NCBI GenBank assembly: GCA_020402945.1
Contig: JADBYQ010000029.1
Location: forward strand, 26,011-90,010
Source of the DNA: Cytophagales bacterium
GTDB taxonomy: Bacteria > Bacteroidota > Bacteroidia > Cytophagales > Cyclobacteriaceae
Length of the DNA: 64,000 nucleotides
Direction: 5' to 3'
A model generated the notes under the pieces. That model was given only the letters and a program-made list of their open reading frames with translations. It ran no database searches and was not told the origin of the DNA. This document shows, piece after piece, positions 7,460 through 16,577 of this stretch. The stretch's first letter is position 1. Each line of letters starts with the position of its first letter. The translations under genes and the position numbers were made by a program.

Positions 7460-8563
7460 ATGAAATGGCTTTTATCAACTTGTTTGCTGGGGTTATCTCT
7501 TTTGGCAAAAGGCCAATTTATTGTTGGAGCTGGTACCGCCATAAAATCCGAAGCCACGGCAACCTTGGTTACCAACCTGTCTATCACCAATCAAAGCACT
7601 CGCACAGACCTTAGCAAATTAAAACTAGTTTTAGCTTCTGCTTCAACTCGAACCGAAACCTTTAGAACAACCGGAAATCCACTTTCGATAGGAAAACTGA
7701 GCATGAATGGTGGAAACTACACTTTGTTAGGGGATTTTACGGTATCAGATGAACTGGTTTTTACCTCGGGCAACCTAATCGTGGATAAAGTAGCTTCCGC
7801 TGGAACGCTCACCTACACAGGCGCAAAAGATTTGGACGGAAGTGATCAATCTTTTGTTAATGGCCGCATTTTTATTAAGGGTAGTAGCGGACCTCGCACG
7901 TTCCCGATCGGCAACGCAAAAGGTTATTTTCCGGTGGCTATTGAAAATGGTGATGCCAATGTGCCCTTAGGGTTCGAAGTTGTGGCCAGCAACCCTAGCA
8001 CGGTTGGATTCGCTACTTCACAAACAGTGAAAGGAGTCTTCCCTGATCATTTTTGGGAATTCTCCATTGGAGGCACCGGCAATAGCTTTGGAGGAAGTCT
8101 TCTGTCGTTGAGCAGCAACCTCACCTCTGATTTCTTTGTAGCTGATGGCGATCCGATCATTTTAGAAAAGGAAGGTGCAGGCACCATTGCTAGCCAAAAA
8201 TCACTTGGCGGAAGCGTCAACTCCCCCTTTATTTCTGGCTCCAACCCAATGTCGGGATTGGGAAAATACTACGCACTAGCCAAAGCTGATGTAGTAACAG
8301 TATTTATCCACAAATTGATTACACCAGATAAAGATGATCAAAATGATGCGCTGTTTATTGCAGGAATTGATGCCTATCCAGAAAATGAAGTGACATTGTT
8401 GGATCGTTGGGGGGTAGTAGTAGCGAATTGGAAAAATTTCAAAAATGATGAAAGCAAAAACTTTAGAGAGCTTGCCATCGGCAATTATATATGCATTCTC
8501 AAATATAAAAAGGGAGCAGATGAAATAAATGTAAAGCCTCAAATGATTACGGTGTTGAAATAG
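7460..8563 (+). CDS. Secreted protein with type B (gliding) T9SS sorting domain
   Basis: A 367-residue protein with a signal peptide (MKWLLSTCLLGLSLLAKGQF). The middle is beta-rich, with repeated S/T/N/G-rich strands typical of secreted adhesin-like proteins. The last 85 residues (ITPDKDDQNDALFIAGIDAY, LLDRWGVVVANW, IGNYICILKY) match the gliding-motility C-terminal domain used as a type B sorting signal, which normally reads ITPNGDGxND...FNRWG...GTYFY. It is therefore a probable T9SS cargo exported to the surface or medium. The following gene (7 bp away) is a PorP/SprF-family protein; cargo-PorP pairs are a regular arrangement in this phylum and the partner is thought to anchor the cargo. The exact function is unknown. 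Confidence 0.78.
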   Translation: MKWLLSTCLLGLSLLAKGQFIVGAGTAIKSEATATLVTNLSITNQSTRTDLSKLKLVLASASTRTETFRTTGNPLSIGKLSMNGGNYTLLGDFTVSDELVFTSGNLIVDKVASAGTLTYTGAKDLDGSDQSFVNGRIFIKGSSGPRTFPIGNAKGYFPVAIENGDANVPLGFEVVASNPSTVGFATSQTVKGVFPDHFWEFSIGGTGNSFGGSLLSLSSNLTSDFFVADGDPIILEKEGAGTIASQKSLGGSVNSPFISGSNPMSGLGKYYALAKADVVTVFIHKLITPDKDDQNDALFIAGIDAYPENEVTLLDRWGVVVANWKNFKNDESKNFRELAIGNYICILKYKKGADEINVKPQMITVLK

Positions 8564-8569
8564 TCTTGC

Positions 8570-9730
8570 ATGATTAGACCTTTACTATTATTATTTCTGA
8601 TCTCGGGTTTCGTTGCCAGCGGCCAGGACATACCTTTGTTCAGTCAAAAGCTTACGAATTCATTTATGTACAACCCGTCACTGGCGGGTAATACATTTGG
8701 ATCTATAACAGCCTCCTACCGAAGTAATTATTCGGGCGTATCGAACGCTCCTAAAAACTATTTTATCAGTGCCCACACACCCTTTGCCAACCATCGGTTT
8801 GGATTTGGAGCGAACGTGTATCAAGAAGAAGTTGCTATTTTAAAAAACACCTACTACTCCGCGGCTTTTGCCTATCATCTGCCGTTCAATAAATTCAGCA
8901 GATTGTCAATGGGCGTGGGGGCAGAATTCAATCAACTAAGATTCGACTACAATCCCGCAACAGACCCGTATATCACTAACGATTTTACTTATCAGCGCTA
9001 TGCAAATGGTGCCGGCAAAACTGATTTTTCATTCGGCCTGTCTTATCAAAATCGGTTTTTTAAAATGGGCGTTGCTGCCAATCGGCTGGCTACGGCTTGG
9101 CTTGAGCCAATCGATAAGAAACAATTATCAAACTACTATACGGGCTTCATTCAAGGCACCATACCCATTCGAGGTGGGGAAGATTTGTTAGAACCCTATT
9201 TTGCATTCCGCAAGTTTTCAGAAACCAACGACACCTACGATGTTGGTTTATACTATACTTACAACAACAAGATTACTGCTGGAGCTGCTACTCGTGCCGG
9301 AAGCGTAATGAATTTTACGTTGGCATATCGGCTTAGCAAATATTTGTTAGTCGGCTATTCCAATGAGATCATCACTAGCCCTGTTGGTGGATTCACTGGC
9401 ACCTCCAACGAGTTTACGCTTCGTTATGATTTTAATGATCAGAATTACCAAAAAAGATTCAGTGCAGATTATAAGCAAGCACTCGCCTACCGCAGAAAGG
9501 CTTTAACTACTGCCTCTATCCGCAGAACACCTGGCGGCCATACACCAAAGCAATTAGCAAAAGCACAAAAACGTGTGGCAGCTTTCTCTCCCAGCTCACG
9601 CTACCAAAACACAAAAAAACTGTCAATGGGTAAAAAGGTTTCTTCTCGAAAAAACATCAAGAAAAGAAAGCCGAGCTACAACAAGGCCAGAAAGAGTAAA
9701 GCTAAAGCGCCTTACAAACGCAGGCGATAA
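8570..9730 (+). CDS. PorP/SprF family type IX secretion membrane protein
   Basis: A 386-residue outer-membrane beta-barrel protein with a signal peptide ending GFVASGQD. The family signature QKLTNSFMYNPSLAGN lies near residues 25-40, followed by YRSNYSGVSNAPKNYFISAH. PorP/SprF proteins work with T9SS type B cargo, here the gene 7 bp upstream. The barrel ends near residue 305. About 80 residues then follow that are very rich in Lys and Arg (RRKALTTASIRRTPGG through KSKAKAPYKRRR) and are not part of the usual family length of about 300-330. The basic tail could be periplasmic and bind peptidoglycan or DNA, or could be an unrelated addition. Confidence 0.85.
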   Translation: MIRPLLLLFLISGFVASGQDIPLFSQKLTNSFMYNPSLAGNTFGSITASYRSNYSGVSNAPKNYFISAHTPFANHRFGFGANVYQEEVAILKNTYYSAAFAYHLPFNKFSRLSMGVGAEFNQLRFDYNPATDPYITNDFTYQRYANGAGKTDFSFGLSYQNRFFKMGVAANRLATAWLEPIDKKQLSNYYTGFIQGTIPIRGGEDLLEPYFAFRKFSETNDTYDVGLYYTYNNKITAGAATRAGSVMNFTLAYRLSKYLLVGYSNEIITSPVGGFTGTSNEFTLRYDFNDQNYQKRFSADYKQALAYRRKALTTASIRRTPGGHTPKQLAKAQKRVAAFSPSSRYQNTKKLSMGKKVSSRKNIKKRKPSYNKARKSKAKAPYKRRR

Positions 9731-9746
9731 ACGTAAGAATAATCCC

Positions 9747-10772
9747 CTACTTCGGTTTGTAAATCAAAAGCTGATCGTCAAAAACAAATTCACTTTTATC
9801 AATTCTGGCTTCCATTGTCGGGGCTTTGGCACCCTCTGTAAAAGTTTGTCGTGAGGTAAATACCCTGGCTTCATCCCACCAACCGCCATCTAAAAAAAGT
9901 TGTAGCGTTTGCGCTCCTCCTTCAACGATTACTGATTGAATATCTCTTGCAAATAAATCATTGACTAAATCCTTGATAAAGTCCTTCTCACTGAGTTTCA
10001 CAAAAACAAGATGACTTTTTTCTTCTTGCTTTAGCAGGTTATAGCAAACAGTATCTACTGACTGGTCAAAGAGATGCAATGTTTCGGGTAGACGTAAGAA
10101 GCGATCGATGACTATTCGTTTTGGGTTTCGTCCAGACCAGTCGCGCACGGTGAGCGATGGATTGTCGTGGGCAGCGGTGCTGGTTCCCACCAAGACGGCA
10201 TCTTCTTCACTACGCCATTTATGCACAAGCTGCCTCGAGTATTGATTACTGATCCACCTGGAATCATAGTTGGATCGCGCCAAAAATCCATCAGCCGTCT
10301 GCGCCCATTTCAATATAATGTAAGGCCGTTGCTTTTTGATAAAGGTGAAAAAGCGCTGATTCAAATCTTCGCCCTGTTGTTCCAGCATTCCAGTCAGCAC
10401 TTCAATTCCTGCCCTCCTCAACTTTTCTATCCCCTTCCCTGCTACCAAGGGATTCACATCTAAATTGGAAATCACAACTCTCTTAACCTGATGCTGAACA
10501 AGTAAATCTGCGCAAGGTGGCGTCTTTCCGAAATGGGAACAGGGTTCAAGGTTAACATATACGGTACTGCCTTTCAGAAGATTCTGATCGCTAACTGAAC
10601 GGATGGCATTCACCTCGGCATGTGCCTCCCCATATTTTTGATGCCAACCCTCACCAATAATTCTACTATCCGCAACGATCACGCAGCCTACTCGGGGATT
10701 TGGGCTTACCGTGCCAATACCCAATTGAGCCAGCTCAAAGGCGCGTAACATAAATCGTTCGTCTGTTGTCAC
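9747..10772 (-). CDS. ribD: RibD, bifunctional pyrimidine deaminase/reductase of riboflavin synthesis
   Basis: A 341-residue protein with an N-terminal deaminase domain (HAEVNAIRSV zinc His and catalytic Glu; PCSHFGKTPPC zinc Cys pair) and a C-terminal reductase domain (LKWAQTADGFLA, VGTSTAAHDNPSL, VIVEGGAQTLQLFL). It catalyses the second and third steps from GTP to riboflavin. I choose the GTG at 10772 (VTTDERFMLRAFELA): the -7 box TACCTTTG at 10791-10798 lies upstream of it and downstream of the longer ATG at 10826, which would also overlap prmC. No other rib genes are next to it. It is divergent from prmC and convergent with the PorP gene. Confidence 0.92.
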   Translation of the reverse strand: MTTDERFMLRAFELAQLGIGTVSPNPRVGCVIVADSRIIGEGWHQKYGEAHAEVNAIRSVSDQNLLKGSTVYVNLEPCSHFGKTPPCADLLVQHQVKRVVISNLDVNPLVAGKGIEKLRRAGIEVLTGMLEQQGEDLNQRFFTFIKKQRPYIILKWAQTADGFLARSNYDSRWISNQYSRQLVHKWRSEEDAVLVGTSTAAHDNPSLTVRDWSGRNPKRIVIDRFLRLPETLHLFDQSVDTVCYNLLKQEEKSHLVFVKLSEKDFIKDLVNDLFARDIQSVIVEGGAQTLQLFLDGGWWDEARVFTSRQTFTEGAKAPTMEARIDKSEFVFDDQLLIYKPK

Positions 10773-10790
10773 AGAATATAATTTACTTTG

Positions 10791-10798
10791 CAAAGGTA
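10791..10798 (-). promoter_or_regulatory. -7 box TACCTTTG of ribD
   Basis: A perfect TAnnTTTG on the minus strand, 19 bp before the GTG start. The plus-strand sequence immediately adjacent, TTACTTTG (10783-10790), is one base off the same consensus and may serve prmC. The two boxes meet in a small palindrome, CTTTGCAAAG. Confidence 0.55.
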
Positions 10799-10818
10799 AG
10801 GATACAAGTAACATTGGA

Positions 10819-11655
10819 ATGATCAATTCAAAAACACTCTTTCAACAGCTCACCCAGCAAATTCATCTTGCAGAAGATCCGGATGAAATCAAGAGTATAC
10901 TTTATTTACTTTTTGAAAAAGAATTTGGATTGAGACGGACGGACATTCTGGCAGAAAAAGAGATTTCATTTATTGATCAGGAAAGGATGGGCACCTTAGT
11001 CCAACGAATTAACAGCGAAGAACCCATTCAGTACATTTTAGAAGAAGCGGAGTTTTATAGCAGGAAATTTTGCGTAAACTCCTCCGTATTAATACCTCGG
11101 CCTGAAACTGAATTGATCATCCAACTGGCCAAAGCTGAAAGAATGCGGCCTTCTTCGATTTTAGATATAGGAACAGGAAGTGGTTGCATCGCGATAACCC
11201 TCGCGTTAGAATTTCCCACGTGCCATGTTCATGCTTTAGATGTCAGCAACAAGGCACTTACGATTGCTCGAACCAATGCGGAAACGCTGAACGCTGTTGT
11301 CCATTTTTTTGAATCGGATATTCTCAAACAAACAATAGCGCTTGCTAATGTTGATCTCATCGTAAGTAACCCACCGTATGTGATGGAGAAAGAGAGGAAA
11401 CAAATGAGCCGTAATGTTTTGGCCTACGAGCCTGAGCTCGCCTTGTTTGTGCCCGATAGTGAGCCACTTGTCTTCTACAAAGCCATTGCCCTGAAAGGGA
11501 AACAACTTCTTCGGCCAAAAGGAATCGTGTTGGTAGAGATCAACGAAAAGTTGGGCGAGGAAACGAATCACCTTTTTCAACAAGCTGGTTATACTACCAA
11601 AATAGTAACCGATATAAACGGGAAAGATCGAGTAATACGAGCTGAGTTATGTTAG
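10819..11655 (+). CDS. prmC: PrmC (HemK), release factor glutamine N5-methyltransferase
   Basis: A 278-residue class I methyltransferase. An N-terminal helical domain contains the family motif VLIPRPETE (about residues 90-98). The SAM-binding motif ILDIGTGSGCIAITLA is at about 114-129, and the catalytic NPPY at about 184-187. It methylates the Gln of the GGQ motif in RF1 and RF2 and is needed for efficient termination. Length and motif order are normal. It overlaps the convergent thiamine-pyrophosphokinase-like gene by 9 bp at the 3' end and diverges from ribD. Confidence 0.95.
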   Translation: MINSKTLFQQLTQQIHLAEDPDEIKSILYLLFEKEFGLRRTDILAEKEISFIDQERMGTLVQRINSEEPIQYILEEAEFYSRKFCVNSSVLIPRPETELIIQLAKAERMRPSSILDIGTGSGCIAITLALEFPTCHVHALDVSNKALTIARTNAETLNAVVHFFESDILKQTIALANVDLIVSNPPYVMEKERKQMSRNVLAYEPELALFVPDSEPLVFYKAIALKGKQLLRPKGIVLVEINEKLGEETNHLFQQAGYTTKIVTDINGKDRVIRAELC

Positions 11656-12228
11656 TTCTTCGCCTACCCAGAAGGATTTCGCGCTCTCTAGTTTCACTTT
11701 CCCATCTTGCATTGAAACAAGATGTTGATCTAAGTTGATCGATGTCGTTTGAACGATGGGATAAATTGACAATCGATTTCCCTGCGGCAACCATTTTTCA
11801 AATCTTCCGGATTCAATATATACCCACCTCTTTTGATCGAAGAAAACCTCCACGTCCATGGAAGTAAACCGTTGAATTACTTCAAGATCCGCTAATCGTT
11901 CGACCAACACGTTAACGGCTTTGTAGTTCGAGGTTCTTAAAAAATCATACCCCACAGAAAGCGTATTCATTTCTTCCCTAAAAGTGATAAAGCGAATAGG
12001 AACCTGATCGGCCAAATTTACCGCCAATTCTTCTTGCTGCCCTTCCAAACAAAGCACCGCATCCATTTTGATTCCCCACCCTTGCACGGTGATTATCGCT
12101 TCAGCACTAACAATAACGGTAGGACTCCATTCTAGTAGTTCTTGAATTTTTTCGAATGAGATGGCTGTTGGATTGACTATCAACAGAGCCGGCTCCTGAT
12201 CTTCCTTGACAAAATGGTGCGAGGACAT
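11647..12228 (-). CDS. Thiamine pyrophosphokinase-like protein lacking catalytic residues
   Basis: A 193-residue protein whose N-terminal half has the order of a thiamine pyrophosphokinase: LLIVNPTAIS, then LLEWSPTVIVSAEAI, then GWGIKMDAVLC. The C-terminal half has the beta-sandwich thiamine-binding pattern (GRFEKWLPQGNRLSIYPI). In true enzymes the stretch after MDAVL is GDxDS, which supplies the Mg and diphosphate ligands. Here it is CLEGQ, so activity looks unlikely. It follows the ATP-grasp-like gene at 38 bp on the same strand and could be the tail of that operon. The fold assignment is moderate, from pattern only; the biological role is unknown. Confidence 0.5.
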   Translation of the reverse strand: MSSHHFVKEDQEPALLIVNPTAISFEKIQELLEWSPTVIVSAEAIITVQGWGIKMDAVLCLEGQQEELAVNLADQVPIRFITFREEMNTLSVGYDFLRTSNYKAVNVLVERLADLEVIQRFTSMDVEVFFDQKRWVYIESGRFEKWLPQGNRLSIYPIVQTTSINLDQHLVSMQDGKVKLESAKSFWVGEELT

Positions 12229-12266
12229 AAATTGAAATTATGAGGAGTCAACTAAATTGAAAAGAT

Positions 12267-13460
12267 CTATCGCTCAAAGAAACAGACCGTTCCGCCAACC
12301 CATGTTTTATCTTTGTTGTACTTCACACCGATCATGTCTCCACGGCTAAGTCGTGCCAGGTTGGTCACCAACTCGGGCCGTATTTTTCCCTCTTCCCAAA
12401 CATAGAGAAGCCGAACTTCTGCCTTTACCAATCCGTCAACCGCTTGCACAATCGGCTCATAGTGCACCTTTCGTTGCAACATAAAATTATGACGCTGGTC
12501 TGCCGGAATGGCTTCGATATCTTCCGCTTTAACGTGAAAAATGACTCCACTTCCTGAAAAGGAAAATAAAGGTTTCAATACATAATTCTCTAAGTCAGCT
12601 GGAATAGCAGATACCTGATGAAGGAATTGAGAATCTGGCACTGCAGCACCCTTTAAAAAAGGCATGGTGTATTTGCTGATTTTGAAGAACCAATTCGGAT
12701 GGCCGGCCCATTCAACATCTACATCTTCTGTCAAATGGAATTGCGTTTGCAAATCCTTTTTCTGTAACAGCTCGTCAAAAATCACCCGGTTATAAATTCG
12801 ATGAATGGGAATTTCTTTACCCTCTTGCTTGTAGTACAATTTTTTATTGCGAATGATTACATCTCCAATATGCACCAATGGTGTTCCCAAATGTGCCTTT
12901 GTAATCAAAAAATCAATCGTTGTATTTTGTTTCAACGGATCGATTTCAAGCAGTACTACATTTTCCGGATCGTGATCGTTTAAGATGTTTCTCTTGAGCA
13001 AATCCCAATACTGGCTTGAGGTTCGACCGAAATGAAAATTCCAATTGTCGTCAATTTGATAGTGCTCGCGAAATTTATTTCCGAGGAAATCCTGATAGCC
13101 GAATAACGAAGGAAACCCCTGCATCTCAATAAGTTTCGGAACGAGCTCGTTAGTTTCTGTAGAGCAAATCGCAAAGTCTAACGCCAGGAATAAAGTGTGA
13201 TTTGTTTCGCGAGGCACGGCCAAAGCCACTGGCAAAGCTGCCGACATGCGATCTCGAAATCCCGGTTGAACAATAAAATCGATGATCTCATTTGCACCGG
13301 ATATCAGTTTGTCTTTAAACTCTTGGCCGACAAAAATGGGGGTTTCAGCAACACGAAAGGGAATTGCATGGCTATAGCTGGCATTCAGATCGTCAAGGAA
13401 ATCACGGTATTTTTTTTCTGAAAATTGCTTGTTGAAATGGTCCCGGGCTAACGCAATCAT
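12267..13460 (-). CDS. ATP-grasp-like ligase of unknown substrate
   Basis: A 397-residue cytosolic protein. The C-terminal 150 residues have features of circularly permuted or divergent ATP-grasp enzymes: LENYVLKPLFSFSGSGV (a Lys followed by a glycine-rich loop), then HNFMLQRKVHYEPIV (the E/Q-x-K-V nucleotide-contact strand), then VKAEVRLLYVWEEG and LVTNLARLSRGDMIGV. The N-terminal part is unfamiliar. Its start codon overlaps the stop of the amidotransferase gene by 4 bp (ATGA), which indicates translational coupling. In context it would form an amide or peptide bond in the cluster that also contains GCS2 and a second ATP-grasp protein. The fold call is moderate; the substrate is unknown. Confidence 0.55.
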   Translation of the reverse strand: MIALARDHFNKQFSEKKYRDFLDDLNASYSHAIPFRVAETPIFVGQEFKDKLISGANEIIDFIVQPGFRDRMSAALPVALAVPRETNHTLFLALDFAICSTETNELVPKLIEMQGFPSLFGYQDFLGNKFREHYQIDDNWNFHFGRTSSQYWDLLKRNILNDHDPENVVLLEIDPLKQNTTIDFLITKAHLGTPLVHIGDVIIRNKKLYYKQEGKEIPIHRIYNRVIFDELLQKKDLQTQFHLTEDVDVEWAGHPNWFFKISKYTMPFLKGAAVPDSQFLHQVSAIPADLENYVLKPLFSFSGSGVIFHVKAEDIEAIPADQRHNFMLQRKVHYEPIVQAVDGLVKAEVRLLYVWEEGKIRPELVTNLARLSRGDMIGVKYNKDKTWVGGTVCFFER

Positions 13461-14317
13461 ACGCCCACAGATTTTAGTGTTGGCTGTAGAGCCATCATGA
13501 GAAAGCGAGGTAGCACCGCGTGATTCGTTTGCATGATCTTATCGGGATCATTCAGATGATCCAACATTTCCCAATATTTCTTCTCCCCATGTTTTTCTAT
13601 CACCAGGTGTTTCTTGTCTTCGCGCAACAAATACATGCGCATACCCACTGCGTCTGCTTCGGGATGAAACTGTGTGCCGAAAAAAGCCTCATCAAATCGG
13701 ATGGCCATCACAGCTCGCTCCAGTTCCACTGTCGGGCGATACTTCTCGATACATAAAATAGCACCCCCGCGGGCTTTGATCTTCTCATCATTCGGCTCTG
13801 TAATTTGATAGTCACGCGAGTCGACTGCCCAAAACGGATCGCCCAATGAACGTAGCAATGGATCATGTATTCCCTCAAAGGTTTTATGCATCGGCATCAC
13901 ACCAAAAGAAGTAGATTTTCGTCTACTCACCAATCCATATCCATAGTACCTACAGTAAACCTGAAAGGAGTGGCAAATAAGAAGCACATGTTTTTTCCTG
14001 TCTGGATTGCGAAGATTGTGAGCTTGTATTTCATCCATCAAACTGAAATACTTGCTTTCCCAGTAAGAGCCTTCACTATCGATAGGACTGCCGGGTCCAC
14101 CACTGGATATAAAGGCATCGTAACTAATATCTGGCACAGCACCCGTTAGTCGTGTTTCAAAAATGTCATACTTTAGGGGAAGATGAAAATCCGCGCTCAA
14201 TTCATCAATGAGCTGACGAATGCTGCGCATCCCTTCGTTGGCAGCGCCATCATAGAGGTCTAAAATGGCAACTCTTAAAACAGCGGAGTGTTCCAAAGTC
14301 TGATCTTTAATGATCAT
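13457..14317 (-). CDS. Class I glutamine amidotransferase-like protein
   Basis: A 286-residue protein with the class I GATase triad: nucleophile Cys in HVLLICHSFQ (near residue 114), and His-Glu in GTQFHPEAD (near residue 217). The oxyanion strand FISSGGPGSPID comes before. The fold resembles the GATase of GMP synthase, but the nucleophile elbow is CHSF rather than CxGxQ, so it might hydrolyse another gamma-glutamyl amide instead of glutamine. It lies between GCS2 (74 bp upstream) and the ATP-grasp-like gene (4 bp overlap). Either it supplies ammonia to one of the ligases or it cleaves a gamma-glutamyl product. Confidence 0.75.
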   Translation of the reverse strand: MIIKDQTLEHSAVLRVAILDLYDGAANEGMRSIRQLIDELSADFHLPLKYDIFETRLTGAVPDISYDAFISSGGPGSPIDSEGSYWESKYFSLMDEIQAHNLRNPDRKKHVLLICHSFQVYCRYYGYGLVSRRKSTSFGVMPMHKTFEGIHDPLLRSLGDPFWAVDSRDYQITEPNDEKIKARGGAILCIEKYRPTVELERAVMAIRFDEAFFGTQFHPEADAVGMRMYLLREDKKHLVIEKHGEKKYWEMLDHLNDPDKIMQTNHAVLPRFLMMALQPTLKSVGV

Positions 14318-14390
14318 TCAAATTTACAATAAAGTTAAGCCAGTTGGAAGATAAAAAGAGCGGATTTTGAAACTGTTTGTTGATCAATAA

Positions 14391-15488
14391 TTATACTCCT
14401 TCAAGCGTTTGGTGCGTGATGTAATCCACCACGTTGACTAAACTACCTGTTTCAGAGAAAATTTTCAATTGACGATCAGCTCCAGTGCCTTCTTTCAAGA
14501 TGGTGTGAACATATTCAATCGCTTTTCGGCTACCCAAATCATCGACAACATCATCCACAAAGTCAAGTAACTCAACGATCAAAGCACGTGTATCTTTTCC
14601 TTGCTGCACACCAAAGTCAATCATTTTTCCGTCTAGTCCATAGCGTGAGGCCCGCCACTTGTTCTCATTAATAAGTGCTCTGCTATAAAGAATAAAACTC
14701 ATGTTTTGTGTGCGTAACCGATAGAGCTTTACTACCAGCGCCTGAAAAATAGCAGTGATAGCAATCGTTTCCTCGACCAACATGGGTACATCACAAATGC
14801 GGAACTCGATTGTATCAAAAAAGGGATGAACACGCACATCCCACCAAATTTTCTTGGCATTGTCAATGCAATTGGTGCGAATTAACAGATTGACATAATT
14901 TTTAAATGCATCCCAACTCTCAAATTGATCAGGGATACCCGTGCGCGGAAACTTGTCGAAAACTTTTGTGCGAAAAGATTTAAATCCAGTATTTCTGCCT
15001 TCCCAAAAAGGGGAGTTGGCAGAAAGCGCATACACGTGTGGAAGAAAATATCGGACGGTATTCATGATATGGATAGCCATATCCTTATCCTTGATACCCA
15101 CATGCACGTGCAATCCAAAGATCAGATTCGATCGAGCCGCTTCTTGCATTTCGTTTACGATGGCATCATATCGCGGATTGGGCGTAATCAATTGCGTGTT
15201 CCAATCAGAAAAAGGATGGGTACCTGAAGCACCTATTTGCAGATCGAGGCGAGCAGCCACTTCGGCTACGTGCCTGCGCAGGTTTCTGATCTCAGCGCCA
15301 GCTTCATCCACATTTTTACAAATGTTGGTCCCAACTTCTACCACGGCTTGGTGCATCTCCGCCTTTACCTGATCGCCATAGGCTTTAGAAGCAAACTCTA
15401 CTATTTTTTGGTCGTGTGATTTTAACTCCCTGGTGACAGGATCAATCACCATGTACTCCTCCTCTACGCCTAGTGTAAATTTTTCCAT
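14391..15488 (-). CDS. Carboxylate-amine ligase, GCS2 family (YbdK-like)
   Basis: A 365-residue protein that begins TLGVEEEYMVID, the GCS2 family start with the metal-binding glutamates. Further motifs are LIFGLHVHVGIKD and RNTGFKSFRTKVF. Family members join the gamma-carboxyl of glutamate to an amine such as cysteine using ATP; YbdK itself shows weak glutamate-cysteine ligase activity. The length is normal. It is central to a same-strand gene group with two ATP-grasp-type proteins, an amidotransferase and an esterase, 51 bp after the ATP-grasp gene. A role in making a gamma-glutamyl conjugate or short peptide is inferred from the families; no gshB neighbour is seen. Confidence 0.88.
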   Translation of the reverse strand: MEKFTLGVEEEYMVIDPVTRELKSHDQKIVEFASKAYGDQVKAEMHQAVVEVGTNICKNVDEAGAEIRNLRRHVAEVAARLDLQIGASGTHPFSDWNTQLITPNPRYDAIVNEMQEAARSNLIFGLHVHVGIKDKDMAIHIMNTVRYFLPHVYALSANSPFWEGRNTGFKSFRTKVFDKFPRTGIPDQFESWDAFKNYVNLLIRTNCIDNAKKIWWDVRVHPFFDTIEFRICDVPMLVEETIAITAIFQALVVKLYRLRTQNMSFILYSRALINENKWRASRYGLDGKMIDFGVQQGKDTRALIVELLDFVDDVVDDLGSRKAIEYVHTILKEGTGADRQLKIFSETGSLVNVVDYITHQTLEGV

Positions 15489-15539
15489 GATCTTGTGTCC
15501 TCGCTCCTGTCTACTAGCAGGAACCGTTCGTTTAGATTC

Positions 15540-16577
15540 TTACTTTTTTGATTTTGCTTTTGTCTCCGGCTTTTTTGCATCGGCTACAGCCTCCTTCGTT
15601 TTCTCAGCAGCCTTTGGCGTAGCGGCCGTTGCACTCGCCCTGACCGCATCTGACACGAACGTGCCCCAAGTCAAGTTATCCTTGCCAGGCTTCTGTGCTT
15701 GCGCCCGCTCTATGGCCATTTTAGCAGCGTGTTCAACCACCCACTCAAAATTTTCCTGCCCAACAGATGTAACCTCCGCATCAGGTGCTGGATTACAAAA
15801 ATCGATCGCATAGGGAATGCCATTACGCACTGCCATTTCTACAGTATTGAAGTCGTAGCCTAAAGCATTACACAAGAGCAAAACATAATCATGGACTTGC
15901 TTCAATAACTTTGCGGAAGCCGGCCCGTTATTACTTTGGTATCTTAAATGGTGTGGATCGCGTGGCTCGTACTGCATAATGCGAACGTCTTTGCGCCCTA
16001 GGCAATAGCAACGGAAATAATCTTCAAAAATAATTTCTTCCTGCAACATCATCACCAATTGTGAAGTCTCACTGTAGGATTTAAAGAACTCATCCATGTT
16101 GTTGAGCTTATATACACTCTTCCATCCTCCGCCCGCATGCGGTTTCATGTAGGCAGGAAAACCAATGTGTTGAAATATCTTTTCCCAGCCCAACGGAAAC
16201 TTCAGGTTGGCAAACGATGCATCACTGGTGTCTGTGGGACGCTCGTGAGAAGGTAGAAGCACTGTTTTAGGAACAGGAACACCCAGTTTTACCGCCAATG
16301 CATTATTAAAAAATTTTTCATCTGCACTCCACCAAAATGGGTTATTGAGAACGGCTGTTCCACTGATAGCGGCATTTTTTAAATAGGCACGATAAAATGG
16401 CACGTCCTGCGATATCCGATCGATGATCACGGCATAATCATCACCCACCCCCTGCTGCACCATATCAATAACGACAGGTTCCGCCTTAATGTCCTTTAAT
16501 CCTGCTTTATTAATACGCTCAACAAATGCTTCGGGAAATGAGCGCTCCATCCCGTGTAAAATTCCTATTTTTTTCAT
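15540..16577 (-). CDS. ATP-grasp domain ligase
   Basis: A 345-residue protein with ATP-grasp landmarks: FPAYMKPHAGGGWKSVYK (phosphate-binding Lys and glycine loop, near residues 140-157), MLQEEIIFEDYFRCY, and NTVEMAVRNGIPYAIDFCNP (acidic Mg ligands, near 245-264). The first 70 residues form the pre-ATP-grasp Rossmann-like region. The last 35 residues are an Ala/Lys/Glu-rich tail (KAAEKTKEAVADAKKPETK) that looks disordered. It should form an amide bond through an acyl-phosphate. It follows the esterase (124 bp) and precedes GCS2 (51 bp). Together with the second ATP-grasp-like gene it suggests at least two sequential ligations. Confidence 0.8.
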   Translation of the reverse strand: MKKIGILHGMERSFPEAFVERINKAGLKDIKAEPVVIDMVQQGVGDDYAVIIDRISQDVPFYRAYLKNAAISGTAVLNNPFWWSADEKFFNNALAVKLGVPVPKTVLLPSHERPTDTSDASFANLKFPLGWEKIFQHIGFPAYMKPHAGGGWKSVYKLNNMDEFFKSYSETSQLVMMLQEEIIFEDYFRCYCLGRKDVRIMQYEPRDPHHLRYQSNNGPASAKLLKQVHDYVLLLCNALGYDFNTVEMAVRNGIPYAIDFCNPAPDAEVTSVGQENFEWVVEHAAKMAIERAQAQKPGKDNLTWGTFVSDAVRASATAATPKAAEKTKEAVADAKKPETKAKSKK

